A DNA stretch of 32,885 nucleotides from Magnetospirillum sp. (GTDB taxonomy: Bacteria > Pseudomonadota > Alphaproteobacteria > Rhodospirillales > Magnetospirillaceae). Below are positions 10,199 through 18,748 of the stretch, one piece after another (position 1 is the stretch's first letter; every line of letters begins with the position of its first letter). The stretch spans positions 1 to 32,885 of the forward strand of contig JACQAD010000194.1 of the NCBI GenBank assembly GCA_016195125.1, given 5' to 3'. The translations under genes and the position numbers were made by a program. The notes beneath the pieces are model-generated. The model worked only from the letters and a program-made list of their open reading frames with translations, searched no databases and had not been told where the DNA came from.

Positions 10199-10615
10199 AT
10201 GGCATTGAGCACCAAACAGGTCGGCGCAGCAGCAGCGACCGGAGTAGCGGCGGCAACAGCCCGCATCGGCTCCGGTGGGCGCAATGTTGCGTCCTCGACC
10301 CGGCCCGATGTGGAACGGACGGATTACGCCCATCAGGTTGGCCTCAATGAAGAGAATATGCTGCGCTTCCAGCAGGATGGGCAGCTTAATCCCGATGGTC
10401 GCCGCCAGCAGCGCGAAGACCGCGGCTTCACCCCCCTGCTGGCGCGGACCATGTTCGGCTTCGGTGCCGCCAGCCTGGATGAGAACAACGACAATTCCCA
10501 GGACACGCCGTTCCTCAACGAGGTCATGCGCGGTGTCGGCAGCTACGAGCAGAATATCCGCGTCACCTCGCCGTCGACGGTGAAGCCGGGCAGCGTCATG
10601 AACTATCTGTTCTGA
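10199..10615 (+). CDS. Hypothetical protein, 138 aa
   Basis: ATG ORF with no convincing competing ORF; MALSTKQVGAAAATGVAAATARIGSGGRNV...; no family recognised. Confidence 0.55.
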   Translation: MALSTKQVGAAAATGVAAATARIGSGGRNVASSTRPDVERTDYAHQVGLNEENMLRFQQDGQLNPDGRRQQREDRGFTPLLARTMFGFGAASLDENNDNSQDTPFLNEVMRGVGSYEQNIRVTSPSTVKPGSVMNYLF

Positions 10616-10655
10616 CGATAGGATGCCGACAGCTTGGTGTGGCAGGGTGGCGACC

Positions 10656-11357
10656 ATGAGTTTCCACCCTTTTTCATGCGTATTGGCCTTGCTCCTGGCC
10701 CTGCTGGCGCCCCTGCCCGGCGTCGCGGCCAGCGGCCTCGTCATCTATACAATCGCCGAGGACGCGCCCGCGGGGTTGCCGCCGCTTTTGCGGCTGTTCG
10801 AGGCCGATGGCTGGCGAATCGCCGTCAACCGCGTCGCGCCGGATTTCGTCCACGAGCACGAGTTGGGAGGAGCGCTGTTCCGCTTGACCCAACAGGCCCA
10901 TGCCGACGGGTATGACAAGGTCGTCCTCGCCGGACGCTCCTTCGGCGCCTGGATCTCGCTGATCGCCAATTCATCCTGGTCGACGCCGGTGGAGGGCGGC
11001 CGGGTCCATGCCTTGATCGCCCTGGATGCCAGCGTCAGCGCCGAAAACGCCAGGATCGGGCGGCGCTGGCATGATTACAAGTTCATGGACGTGATCAAGA
11101 CCCAAGACCCCACCCGCCTGGCCATCATCTTGTTCGACGACGATGCCGAGGCCGGGCAGATGCGTGAAGATGAAATCCGCAGCACCATCCGCCGCCCCGC
11201 CATCCCCCATCTGGTGGCCCGCGACGCATCCGCCCTGGCCGGGCCGGGGGGGCCGGACGGCGAAGACTTCGCCCGGCGCTGGGGCGAGTGCCTGCGGCGA
11301 TTGGTGGCCGACGCGCCACCCAGCCCGCCAAGCGGCTGGTGTCGGCCGTCTCCTTAG
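10656..11357 (+). CDS. Exported alpha/beta-hydrolase-like protein
   Basis: Signal peptide MSFHPFSCVLALLLALLAPLPGVAA; VVLAGRSFGAWISL nucleophile-elbow-like motif. Confidence 0.65.
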   Translation: MSFHPFSCVLALLLALLAPLPGVAASGLVIYTIAEDAPAGLPPLLRLFEADGWRIAVNRVAPDFVHEHELGGALFRLTQQAHADGYDKVVLAGRSFGAWISLIANSSWSTPVEGGRVHALIALDASVSAENARIGRRWHDYKFMDVIKTQDPTRLAIILFDDDAEAGQMREDEIRSTIRRPAIPHLVARDASALAGPGGPDGEDFARRWGECLRRLVADAPPSPPSGWCRPSP

Positions 11358-11375
11358 CTTAGCGTCTTTGCACAG

Positions 11376-11864
11376 TCAGGATGGCGGAAAGCCGGCGATC
11401 TGCTGCGACAGGGCAAAAGCCTTCCGTTTGCGTTTCTCGGCTTCGGCCCGGGCCTCGCGGTGCTTGAGCACATAGGGCTTCATCCGCAAATCCGACTGGA
11501 TGATGTGGTCCACCAGCCATTCCCGCAGGAACTTCCCCAAACCGCGCACCATCTCGTCGCGTTTTACGCCTGTGGCCATGGTGTAGGCCTGGACGATTTC
11601 CACCAGCTGCTTCAAGACGTCCCGATGGGAGCGGCAATGGCAATCATGGTAGGGATAGCCCACCCGGCGCTGGATATCCTCCTCACGCTTGAAATGCTCT
11701 CCCGTATACTCGACCAGCCCCAGCAGCACCTGGGCGATCCGCTTGTGATCGATGCTGCCGCTGATGGCGGCCTCGAAGACGTTGATCATGTCCACCAGAT
11801 GCCGATGATCCGCGTCTATGACCGGATCGCCCACATTCATCGCATCGCGCCATGCCAGGGACAT
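11376..11864 (-). CDS. Bacteriohemerythrin
   Basis: MSLAWRDAMNVGDPVIDADHRHLVDMINVFE...HFKREE...HDCHCRSH...WLVDHIIQSDLRMKPY: hemerythrin iron-ligand pattern. Confidence 0.95.
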   Translation of the reverse strand: MSLAWRDAMNVGDPVIDADHRHLVDMINVFEAAISGSIDHKRIAQVLLGLVEYTGEHFKREEDIQRRVGYPYHDCHCRSHRDVLKQLVEIVQAYTMATGVKRDEMVRGLGKFLREWLVDHIIQSDLRMKPYVLKHREARAEAEKRKRKAFALSQQIAGFPPS

Positions 11865-11925
11865 AAGCCCACCTCACCATCGCGCCCATCCGATTTAACG
11901 TTATTAGCGAGTGATGCGGGAAGCC

Positions 11926-11960
11926 ATACCCCTTAGGGTATACTTCGACCAATAGGGGTA
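11926..11960. promoter_or_regulatory. Inverted-repeat candidate regulatory site upstream of bacteriohemerythrin (NarL-heptamer-like)
   Basis: ATACCC-CTTA-GGGTAT at 11926-11941; TACCCCT (11927-11933) and AGGGGTA (11954-11960) inverted. Confidence 0.35.
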
Positions 11961-11988
11961 ATGCTTTCAGATAGGGCCTGCTCCCGCC

Positions 11989-13542
11989 CTAATGGCTGGT
12001 GCCGCCCGAATAGTGGATTTTATTGAAGACGTTATATTTGCCCACCGGCCGCTTCATGGGGAGCCGCGCCTTGATCTCGAAACTGGCGGCATCGAAGGCG
12101 ATCAGTTCGCCCTCGGCCTCCATCACCGAGATCAGCACGGTCTTGCCCCAGCGGTCGAACTCGGCATGGGCGGTGGTGCGCCCCTGTGCCGGCCGCAGGG
12201 TCTTGACGATCTCCATGGCGGTGAGGTCGATGATCTGGATGGCGTCCTTGTCCTTGCCCATGGACACGTCGATCCAGGCATAGGGGCTGGTCTCGTGCCC
12301 ACGCATGAAGAAGCCCGGCCCCAGGGTGGGAATGCGCTTGACCGTCTTCCAGGTACTCATGTCGATGATGCTGATCACCGCTTCCTTGAGGTGGGGCGTG
12401 GCCATGAAGTCGCGGCCATCCTTCCTGAAGATGATCCCCGAACCGAGATGGGGCATTCCCGGCAGGTCGATCTCGGCGACCTTGCGCTTGATGTCCAGAT
12501 CCACCACCAGGCCCTTCATGCCATCGCGCGAGGCACCCATGGCGCGCTCGTAGGTGGCGTCGAAGAAGAAGTCGTCCAGGTAATCGGGGATGGTGATGCG
12601 CAGGGCCTTGAAGCGGCCGTCCGGCCCGATGCCCTCCTCGTGGCCCTTTTCATAGGAATGGACGAAGCCGTTAAGAACCGGCCCGGCATCATCGGCGTAG
12701 GGGATCTCCCAAAGCTCGGTCAGATCCTTCAGTGCCACGATGAAACTGGCCCGAGGCGGCGCGGTATAGACCGCCGACACCCGCGAGCTGGCGCCCTTGT
12801 CGCCCACCACCGGAATGACCTGGATGGGCGACAGATCGCGGGCGTCCAGGGCCACCAGGGTATGGGGCAGCATGTTGCCGACCATCAGGAAGCGGCCATC
12901 GTGGGAGACCGCCACATTGCGGGTATTCACCCCGGCCCTGATCTCGGCGACGATCTGCAGGGTGTAGAGGTCGTATTTGGTGATCCAGCCATCGCGCGAT
13001 GCCAGATAGACGAAGCGGCCGTCGGGGGAATACTTGGCGCCGCCATGCAGGGCGAAGCGGCTTTGAAAGCGGGCCAGCGGCGTCAGGGAATCACCGTCAA
13101 GGATGGTGACATGGTGATCGCCGGTCTCCACCACGGTAAACAGGTTGAGCGGATCGGCCTCCCATTGCGGCTTGGCCGGCAGGCTGGCGGGATCGACGTT
13201 GACGATGCGCGACGCCTTGATCTCCTCCATGCCCCAGCGCGGCACCGCCGCCAGCGGCGTGAAGACGTATTCGGCCAAAGCCTTGATTTGCTCGGGCGAC
13301 AGCTTCTGCCCATGAGCCGGCATCTGGGTGGCGACCCGGCCCTCGGCGATGACCTTTTCCGCCTCGGCCTTCTTCAGGCGGCCGAGATTTTCCGGCAGCA
13401 GGGCCGGGCCGATGGCGCCCAGCCGGTCACCGCCATGGCAGGCGGCACAATGCTCGGCATACAGACGCGGCGCGTCCTCGGAAGCGGCCAGGGCGGGACA
13501 AGCAAGCGCCAGCAGCGCCAATGCCATCAACGAGGCCTTCAT
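11989..13542 (-). CDS. nirN: NirN, cytochrome cd1-like protein (c-heme plus d1-binding propeller)
   Basis: Signal peptide, CAACHGGDRLGAIGPALLPENL, NirS-like 8-bladed propeller, position after nirJ in a coupled nir operon. Confidence 0.9.
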   Translation of the reverse strand: MKASLMALALLALACPALAASEDAPRLYAEHCAACHGGDRLGAIGPALLPENLGRLKKAEAEKVIAEGRVATQMPAHGQKLSPEQIKALAEYVFTPLAAVPRWGMEEIKASRIVNVDPASLPAKPQWEADPLNLFTVVETGDHHVTILDGDSLTPLARFQSRFALHGGAKYSPDGRFVYLASRDGWITKYDLYTLQIVAEIRAGVNTRNVAVSHDGRFLMVGNMLPHTLVALDARDLSPIQVIPVVGDKGASSRVSAVYTAPPRASFIVALKDLTELWEIPYADDAGPVLNGFVHSYEKGHEEGIGPDGRFKALRITIPDYLDDFFFDATYERAMGASRDGMKGLVVDLDIKRKVAEIDLPGMPHLGSGIIFRKDGRDFMATPHLKEAVISIIDMSTWKTVKRIPTLGPGFFMRGHETSPYAWIDVSMGKDKDAIQIIDLTAMEIVKTLRPAQGRTTAHAEFDRWGKTVLISVMEAEGELIAFDAASFEIKARLPMKRPVGKYNVFNKIHYSGGTSH

Positions 13543-14636
13543 GTCCGTCCGATCTCCTCGTCGCTCAGGTAACAGCCGGGATCCTCGGCCCAGGCATTGC
13601 CGGTGACCCGTTCGGCCCGCACACGCGTATTGCCGTTACAGATGGCCAGATGGGCGCAGGCGGCGCAGCGTCCCTCCACCGGCCGGGGCCGCGTCTTCAG
13701 ACCCGCCATCAGCGCATCCGAGGTATCGGGCCAGATGGCGGAGAACGGGCGGTTACGCACATTGCCCAGCTTATGGTGCCACCACATGGTATCGGGGTGG
13801 ACCTCGCCCAGATTGTCGATATTGGCGACGTTGATGCCCGAGGCGTTGCCACCCCATTGCCCCAGCTTGGCCTTGATGTGATCGGCCTTGGCCGGGTGGT
13901 GGCGCTGGACCCAGCCCAGGAAATAGGGGCCGTCGGCATCGTTGTTGCCGGTGACGAATTCACGCTCGCGCCCGGCCTCGGCATGGCTCCAGGCGATGTC
14001 GAACAGACTGTCCATGGCATTGCGGGTGATCTGGATTGTGGCATCGTCGAGGCGGTTCTTGTTGCCGCGCCCGGCATAGTTCAGATGCGAGAAGTAGAAC
14101 TTGGCCACCCCCTCGCTTTCCATCAGTTCCACCACCTGAGGCATCTCGGCGGCATTGTCCATGGTCATGGTGAAGCGCAGGCCGACCTTGACGTCCCGCT
14201 TGACGCAATGACGGATGCCCGAGATGGATTCGGCGAAGGCGCCCTGACGCGCCCGGAAGCGGTCATGGGTGGGGCCGATGCCGTCGATGCTGATGCCCAC
14301 GTAATCAAAGCCGATCTCGGCGATCCGGTCGGCGATGGCGGCATCGATCAGGGTGCCGTTGGACGACAGCGCCGTATAGAACCCCATCTCCTTGGCGCGG
14401 ATGGCGATGTCGAAAATATCGGGACGCAGCAGCGGCTCGCCGCCCGACAGGATCAGCACCGGCACCCGGAACGCCTTGAGATCCTTCATGACCTCGAACA
14501 CTTCGGGCGTCGACAATTCGCCGGCAAAATCCTTGTCGGCAGAAATGGAATAGCAATGCTTGCTGGTGAGGTTGCAGCACCAGATGCCCCCGTTGCAGGC
14601 CGCCCAGCGTCGCGGCGACCCGCGCCACCAGGGCAT
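13539..14636 (-). CDS. nirJ: NirJ-type radical SAM protein of heme d1 biosynthesis; 5' end appears truncated and CX3CX2C motif not intact
   Basis: HCYSISADKDFAGELSTPEVFEVMKDLKAFRVPVLILSGGEPLLRPDIFDI; C-terminal CAACAHLAIC cluster; N-term reads MPWWRGSPRRWAACNGGIWCCNLTSKHCYS. Confidence 0.85.
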   Translation of the reverse strand: MPWWRGSPRRWAACNGGIWCCNLTSKHCYSISADKDFAGELSTPEVFEVMKDLKAFRVPVLILSGGEPLLRPDIFDIAIRAKEMGFYTALSSNGTLIDAAIADRIAEIGFDYVGISIDGIGPTHDRFRARQGAFAESISGIRHCVKRDVKVGLRFTMTMDNAAEMPQVVELMESEGVAKFYFSHLNYAGRGNKNRLDDATIQITRNAMDSLFDIAWSHAEAGREREFVTGNNDADGPYFLGWVQRHHPAKADHIKAKLGQWGGNASGINVANIDNLGEVHPDTMWWHHKLGNVRNRPFSAIWPDTSDALMAGLKTRPRPVEGRCAACAHLAICNGNTRVRAERVTGNAWAEDPGCYLSDEEIGRT

Positions 14637-15012
14637 CGGCGCCGTCGCGATCCTTGGCGTGGATCATGGCGAACAGGCTATAGGGCCAATCGGGCAGATG
14701 GCGCGGCCGGTGATAGCAATGGCTGACGAAATCCAGCTCCCCCACCCGCCGGCCGGCCTCGGAGATATCCTCGTCCGCCACATCCCAGACGGTCATGCCG
14801 TTGAAGCGATAGCCCAGGGCGTAATGGTTGGGCACCACCCCGATGCGGCGGATGGCGCCCAGGGCCAGCAAGCGCTCCATGCGGGTCATGACCTCGTCGC
14901 CGGAGATGCCCACCTGCTTGCCGACCTCGTGATAGGGCCGGTCCACCAGGGGCAGGCCTTCCTGGGTGGCAACGACGATGGCGCGGTCGATACTGTCCAA
15001 TGGGGAGGTCAT
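14305..15012 (-). CDS. nirH: NirH-like (AsnC/Lrp-type siroheme decarboxylase) ORF, C-terminus lost and running out of frame into nirJ
   Basis: MTSPLDSIDRAIVVATQEGLPLVDRPYHEVGKQVGISGDEVMTRMERLL...RPRHLPDWPYSLFAMIH; homology ends near VARVAATLGG. Confidence 0.8.
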   Translation of the reverse strand: MTSPLDSIDRAIVVATQEGLPLVDRPYHEVGKQVGISGDEVMTRMERLLALGAIRRIGVVPNHYALGYRFNGMTVWDVADEDISEAGRRVGELDFVSHCYHRPRHLPDWPYSLFAMIHAKDRDGADALVARVAATLGGLQRGHLVLQPHQQALLFHFCRQGFCRRIVDARSVRGHEGSQGVPGAGADPVGRRAAAASRYFRHRHPRQGDGVLYGAVVQRHPDRCRHRRPDRRDRL

Positions 15013-15452
15013 GCTTCGAACCTCAGACCCACATAGAATTCCTCGATCTTGGGCATGTCGTGGGTCGGAAGACCAGTCCGGGCCTCGATCTCGGCCAGCA
15101 CCTCGCCGATGCGTTCGGGACTCTCGGTCGCCAGCACGAACCACATGTTGAGCGCGTGCTCGCGGGCGTAATTATGGGCCACTTCGGGGAAGGAATTGAC
15201 GATCTCGGCCACCTCGTCGAAGCGGTCCTCGGGCACCTTCATCGCGGTCAGCGTCAGGCCGCCGCCCATCTTCTCCGCATGCCACAGGGGGCCGAACCGC
15301 GTAAGGATGCCGTCCTCGCGCAGGCGCTTGATGCGGGCCAGCAATTGGGTGCCGGTCAGCCCCAGGGGCTCGGCGATGGCGGCGAAGGGCTGGTCACAGA
15401 TGGGAAAGCCGCCCTGAAGGGTATTGATGATGGCGCGGTCGATATCATCCAT
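15009..15452 (-). CDS. nirG: NirG siroheme decarboxylase subunit (AsnC/Lrp-like)
   Basis: MDDIDRAIINTLQGGFPICDQPFAAIAEPLGLTGTQLLARIKRL...HNYAREHALNMWFVLA; ATGA overlap with nirH; assigned by length and order. Confidence 0.82.
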   Translation of the reverse strand: MDDIDRAIINTLQGGFPICDQPFAAIAEPLGLTGTQLLARIKRLREDGILTRFGPLWHAEKMGGGLTLTAMKVPEDRFDEVAEIVNSFPEVAHNYAREHALNMWFVLATESPERIGEVLAEIEARTGLPTHDMPKIEEFYVGLRFEA

Positions 15453-15456
15453 TCCC

Positions 15457-15957
15457 CTACTCCGCCGCCAACTTGGCCGGCCGTCCATAGCGGGCGCCGG
15501 TCTGCTTGAACCGCCTGGTGGAAAACAGCACCGCATGGGCATAGGAACCGAGCCCCAGGCGCTGGACCAGGCCGGCGATCAAGGCTTCGACGCTTTCCCG
15601 GTCGCGGCCGTGGATCATGCAGAACAGATTATAGGGCCAGTCGGGCAGGCGCCGGGGACGGCGATAGCACAGGGTCACCTCGGGCGAGTCGCCCAGGCGG
15701 CGCCCCAGGTCGGAGACCATCTCGTCGGGAATGTCCCACACCGACATGGCATTGGCGCGAAAGCCCAATTCGTGATGGCGCACGATGATGCCGAAACGGC
15801 GGATGATGCCGGAATCGCGCATGGCGGCGATCCGGCCGATGACCTCGTCCTCGCCCAGGCCGATCCCGGCGCCCAAGGCCCGGTAGGGATGGGAAACCAG
15901 GGGCAGTCCATCGGCCAGGGCGGCGATCAGGGCCAGGTCGAGATCACTCAGCTCCAT
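15457..15957 (-). CDS. nirL: NirL siroheme decarboxylase subunit (AsnC/Lrp-like)
   Basis: MELSDLDLALIAALADGLPLVSHPYRALGAGIGLGEDEVIGRI...RRPRRLPDWPYNLFCMIHG...VLFSTRRFKQTGARY. Confidence 0.82.
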   Translation of the reverse strand: MELSDLDLALIAALADGLPLVSHPYRALGAGIGLGEDEVIGRIAAMRDSGIIRRFGIIVRHHELGFRANAMSVWDIPDEMVSDLGRRLGDSPEVTLCYRRPRRLPDWPYNLFCMIHGRDRESVEALIAGLVQRLGLGSYAHAVLFSTRRFKQTGARYGRPAKLAAE

Positions 15958-16397
15958 TTCAGATCGAACCCCAGATCGATGTGAAAATGCTCGAGCAGCG
16001 GCAGGTCGAGAACCGCCAGGCCGGTCCGGGACTCGATGTCGCCCAGGACGTCCTTGACCCGTTCGGCCGAGGCCGCCGTCACCACGAACCACAGGTTCAG
16101 ACGGTGCTGGCGCTGATAATTGTGGTTGACCTCGCCATAGGCGCTGACCAGTTCCGCCACCCGGTCCAGATCGGCCTCGGGCACCGCCATGGCCGCCAGC
16201 GTGCTGCCGCCGACGGTGTGGGGCCTGAACACCGCGCCGATCCGGCTGATGGTGCCGCCCCGGGCCAGCCGCGCCAGCCGCTCCATGACCTCATCCTCGT
16301 CCACGCCCAAGCGCTCGGCCAACGCCGCGTAGGGGCGGGCGCTCAGGGGAAAGTCCTGCTGGAACTCGTTGAGGAGGCGCCGGTCGATTCCGTCCAT
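15948..16397 (-). CDS. nirD: NirD siroheme decarboxylase subunit (AsnC/Lrp-like)
   Basis: MDGIDRRLLNEFQQDFPLSARPYAALAERLGVDEDEVMERLARL...NHNYQRQHRLNLWFVV; overlaps nirL. Confidence 0.82.
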   Translation of the reverse strand: MDGIDRRLLNEFQQDFPLSARPYAALAERLGVDEDEVMERLARLARGGTISRIGAVFRPHTVGGSTLAAMAVPEADLDRVAELVSAYGEVNHNYQRQHRLNLWFVVTAASAERVKDVLGDIESRTGLAVLDLPLLEHFHIDLGFDLKWS

Positions 16398-16398
16398 G

Positions 16399-17556
16399 TC
16401 ACAGCCCCGTCTTATGGGCGCGGTTGGTGAAGAAGATGCCGCTGGGCTTGACCGCCGGCATCTCGGCGACCTGTTCCAGGGTCTCGGTATCGTAGACCAC
16501 CACCTTGTCGGAATCTCTGGCCGACAGCCACACCCGCTCGCCCCTGGGGGTGAATTCCATGTGCAGGATGGCCAGGCCGGGCTCCAGGGTCTTGATCACC
16601 CGCTTGGTCTGGGTGTCGATGACCTGGACCTTGGAATAATCGGGCAGGGCGAAATTGACCCAGACCTGACGCCCGTCGGGACGGGCCATGGCGAAGACCG
16701 GCTGACCGGCCACGTCGATGCGGGTCTTTTCCGTCCACTTGCCCTTGTCCACCACCAGCACCTGATGATGGCCGATGGCGGGCAGCCAGACCTCGTCGCC
16801 GGCCGCCGCCCAGCCGCGCAGATGGGGCATCTTGTAGACCGGCAGCGCCTCCTGGCCCTTGCCGTAATGGTCGAGGATGCGGCGCACGCCCTGATCGGTG
16901 TTCCACAGATCCAGCAGAGCGATGCCGTCCTCGCCGAACAGCCCGGCCAGATACCAGCGCCCGTCGCCGGTGACCAGGGCGTCATAGGGCAGCTTGCCGA
17001 TATTGGTGAATTTGGTGAGCCTGGGGGCCTGGAGATCGGCCAGATCGGCGATCCATATCTCGCCGGCGTCATAAAGGGTGTAGATGAAGCGCTTGCCCGG
17101 CAGATCGGCGATGCCGATGACCTTGCTGGCCTTGCCGTCGGCGCCCAGGGCGGGGATATCGGCCACCTGGGCCAGGGTCCGGCTGTCGAAGACCTTGATG
17201 CCGCCCGGCGTGTAATTGGCCACCGCCACCAGCGAGCCGTCCTGGGAAATGGCGCCGCCGATGGAATTGCCCGATTGCATCACCCGGCCGACGATGGACG
17301 CGGAAAGCAGATCCACCTTGGTCAGGCCGCCATCGCGGCCGAAGACGAAGGCGTAGCGCTCGTCACGGGAATAAACCAGGGCGGCATGGGAAAGATCGCC
17401 CAGACCGTCGATACCGGCCAGCCGGGTCGACCCGGAGGTCTCCACCACCATCAGCCGGCCGTCGGCGCGCTCGACCACCAGACCGAGATCACCGGTGCCA
17501 CGCTGGGCGCAGGCGGTCATCAGCAGGGCCAGGGCGGCGGCCAGCAGAATTCTCAT
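16399..17556 (-). CDS. nirF: NirF, heme d1 biosynthesis beta-propeller protein (putative lipoprotein)
   Basis: Lipobox-like LMTAC at the N-term, NirS-like d1-domain propeller without c-heme, ATGA overlap with nirC. Confidence 0.9.
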   Translation of the reverse strand: MRILLAAALALLMTACAQRGTGDLGLVVERADGRLMVVETSGSTRLAGIDGLGDLSHAALVYSRDERYAFVFGRDGGLTKVDLLSASIVGRVMQSGNSIGGAISQDGSLVAVANYTPGGIKVFDSRTLAQVADIPALGADGKASKVIGIADLPGKRFIYTLYDAGEIWIADLADLQAPRLTKFTNIGKLPYDALVTGDGRWYLAGLFGEDGIALLDLWNTDQGVRRILDHYGKGQEALPVYKMPHLRGWAAAGDEVWLPAIGHHQVLVVDKGKWTEKTRIDVAGQPVFAMARPDGRQVWVNFALPDYSKVQVIDTQTKRVIKTLEPGLAILHMEFTPRGERVWLSARDSDKVVVYDTETLEQVAEMPAVKPSGIFFTNRAHKTGL

Positions 17557-17873
17557 TTCAGCTCCCCCATCAGATAGGCGGTGATCCAGGCGGCGTCGTC
17601 GCGGCTGAGCATGGTCTTCCAGGGCGGCATGGGCGTGCCGGGGCGGCCCTCAAGGATGGTCTCGATGACCGCCTCGGAAGACAGCCGGGCCATGTCCTCG
17701 GCCAGTAGGGGCGAGCCGAGCCCACCCTTGCGGGTCATGCCGTGGCACGAGCCGCAATCCTGGGCCACCATCTCCCTCAGCCGGTCCTGGCGGGCGGGCG
17801 AGACTTGCGCAACCGCCGGCCACGCCAGCAGCAGGGACGCCCCCAGACCCACGAAACCTGCGATCAACCGCAT
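17553..17873 (-). CDS. nirC: NirC/c55X-type monoheme cytochrome c
   Basis: MRLIAGFVGLGASLLLAWPAVAQ signal, CGSCHGMTRKGGLGSPLLAEDM, first gene of the coupled nirCFDLGHJN set. Confidence 0.85.
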   Translation of the reverse strand: MRLIAGFVGLGASLLLAWPAVAQVSPARQDRLREMVAQDCGSCHGMTRKGGLGSPLLAEDMARLSSEAVIETILEGRPGTPMPPWKTMLSRDDAAWITAYLMGELK

Positions 17874-17926
17874 CCTCACCCCTCCCAGAGGTGAATTATC
17901 CATACCATCCGACGCAAACCAGCGGC

Positions 17927-17940
17927 TTGACGTTGAGCAA
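17927..17940. promoter_or_regulatory. Candidate FNR/DNR/NNR-type box upstream of nirC
   Basis: TTGACGTTGAGCAA, centre about 60 nt upstream of nirC ATG, between nirE stop and nirC. Confidence 0.5.
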
Positions 17941-17956
17941 GTGTTTGGAAGAGTTC

Positions 17957-18748
17957 TCAGCGGCCCTGGCGCTGGCAAGGAGGCTCTTCCGCCAGTGCCA
18001 GCAAGGCGGCGGTCTCCTCCGCCAGTTCCACCACCTTGCCGATGATGATCAGGGCGGGGGGGCGCACTTGGCCGCGCAAAACCTCGGCCTCCAGCCCCGC
18101 CAGATCGCAAGTCAGGGTTCGCTGCGCCCCGGTGGTCCCGCGCTCGACCAGCGCCACCGGCGTCAACGGCGACAAGCCGGCGCCGATCAGTCCCTCGGAA
18201 ATCCGCCTGGCCGCGCCAAGGCCCATATAAATCACCAGGGTGCAGGCGGGATCGGCCAGCCTGACCCAGTCCAGATCCAATTCGTTGTCGTCGCGCAGAT
18301 GACCGGTGACCAGCCGCACGCTTTGCGCCGCGTCGCGATGGGTCAGGGGAATGCCGGCCCCGGCGGCGCAACCCAGGGCGGCGGTGATACCGGGCACCAC
18401 CTCCACGGCGATGCCATGATGGGCCAGTTCCCGCGCTTCCTCGCCGCCCCGCCCGAACACGAAGGGGTCGCCGCCCTTAAGACGGATCACCCGGCGCGAC
18501 GACAGGGCCAGACGCACCAGCAATTGATTGATTTCGTCCTGGGGCATCAGATGATGCCCGCTTTCCTTGCCCACACAAATACGGGTCACGCCGACGGGAA
18601 TAAGATCGAGGATGCCCTCGCCGACCAGACGGTCGAACACCACCACATCTGCCGACTGGATCAGCCTCAATGCCTTGACCGTCAGCAGATCGGGGTCACC
18701 CGGACCGGCACCGACCAGATAGACCACGGGAGCCTGGCTCATGGTCAC
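17957..18748 (-). CDS. nirE: Uroporphyrinogen-III C-methyltransferase (NirE/CobA)
   Basis: VYLVGAGPGDPDLLTVKALRLIQSADVVVFDRLV, RLKGGDPFVFGRGGEEA, VVPGITAALGCAAGAGIPLTHRD. Confidence 0.93.
   Translation of the reverse strand: MTMSQAPVVYLVGAGPGDPDLLTVKALRLIQSADVVVFDRLVGEGILDLIPVGVTRICVGKESGHHLMPQDEINQLLVRLALSSRRVIRLKGGDPFVFGRGGEEARELAHHGIAVEVVPGITAALGCAAGAGIPLTHRDAAQSVRLVTGHLRDDNELDLDWVRLADPACTLVIYMGLGAARRISEGLIGAGLSPLTPVALVERGTTGAQRTLTCDLAGLEAEVLRGQVRPPALIIIGKVVELAEETAALLALAEEPPCQRQGR

Noticed and set aside
11992-13572. 526-aa plus-strand ORF opposite nirN
   Set aside because: Shadow ORF typical of high-GC coding DNA (D/G/H/Q-rich); the opposite strand is unambiguous nirN.
13521-17577. Long plus-strand ORFs (401 and 402 aa) opposite nirJ and nirF
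   Set aside because: Antisense shadows with no recognisable motifs; the minus-strand genes form a coupled operon.
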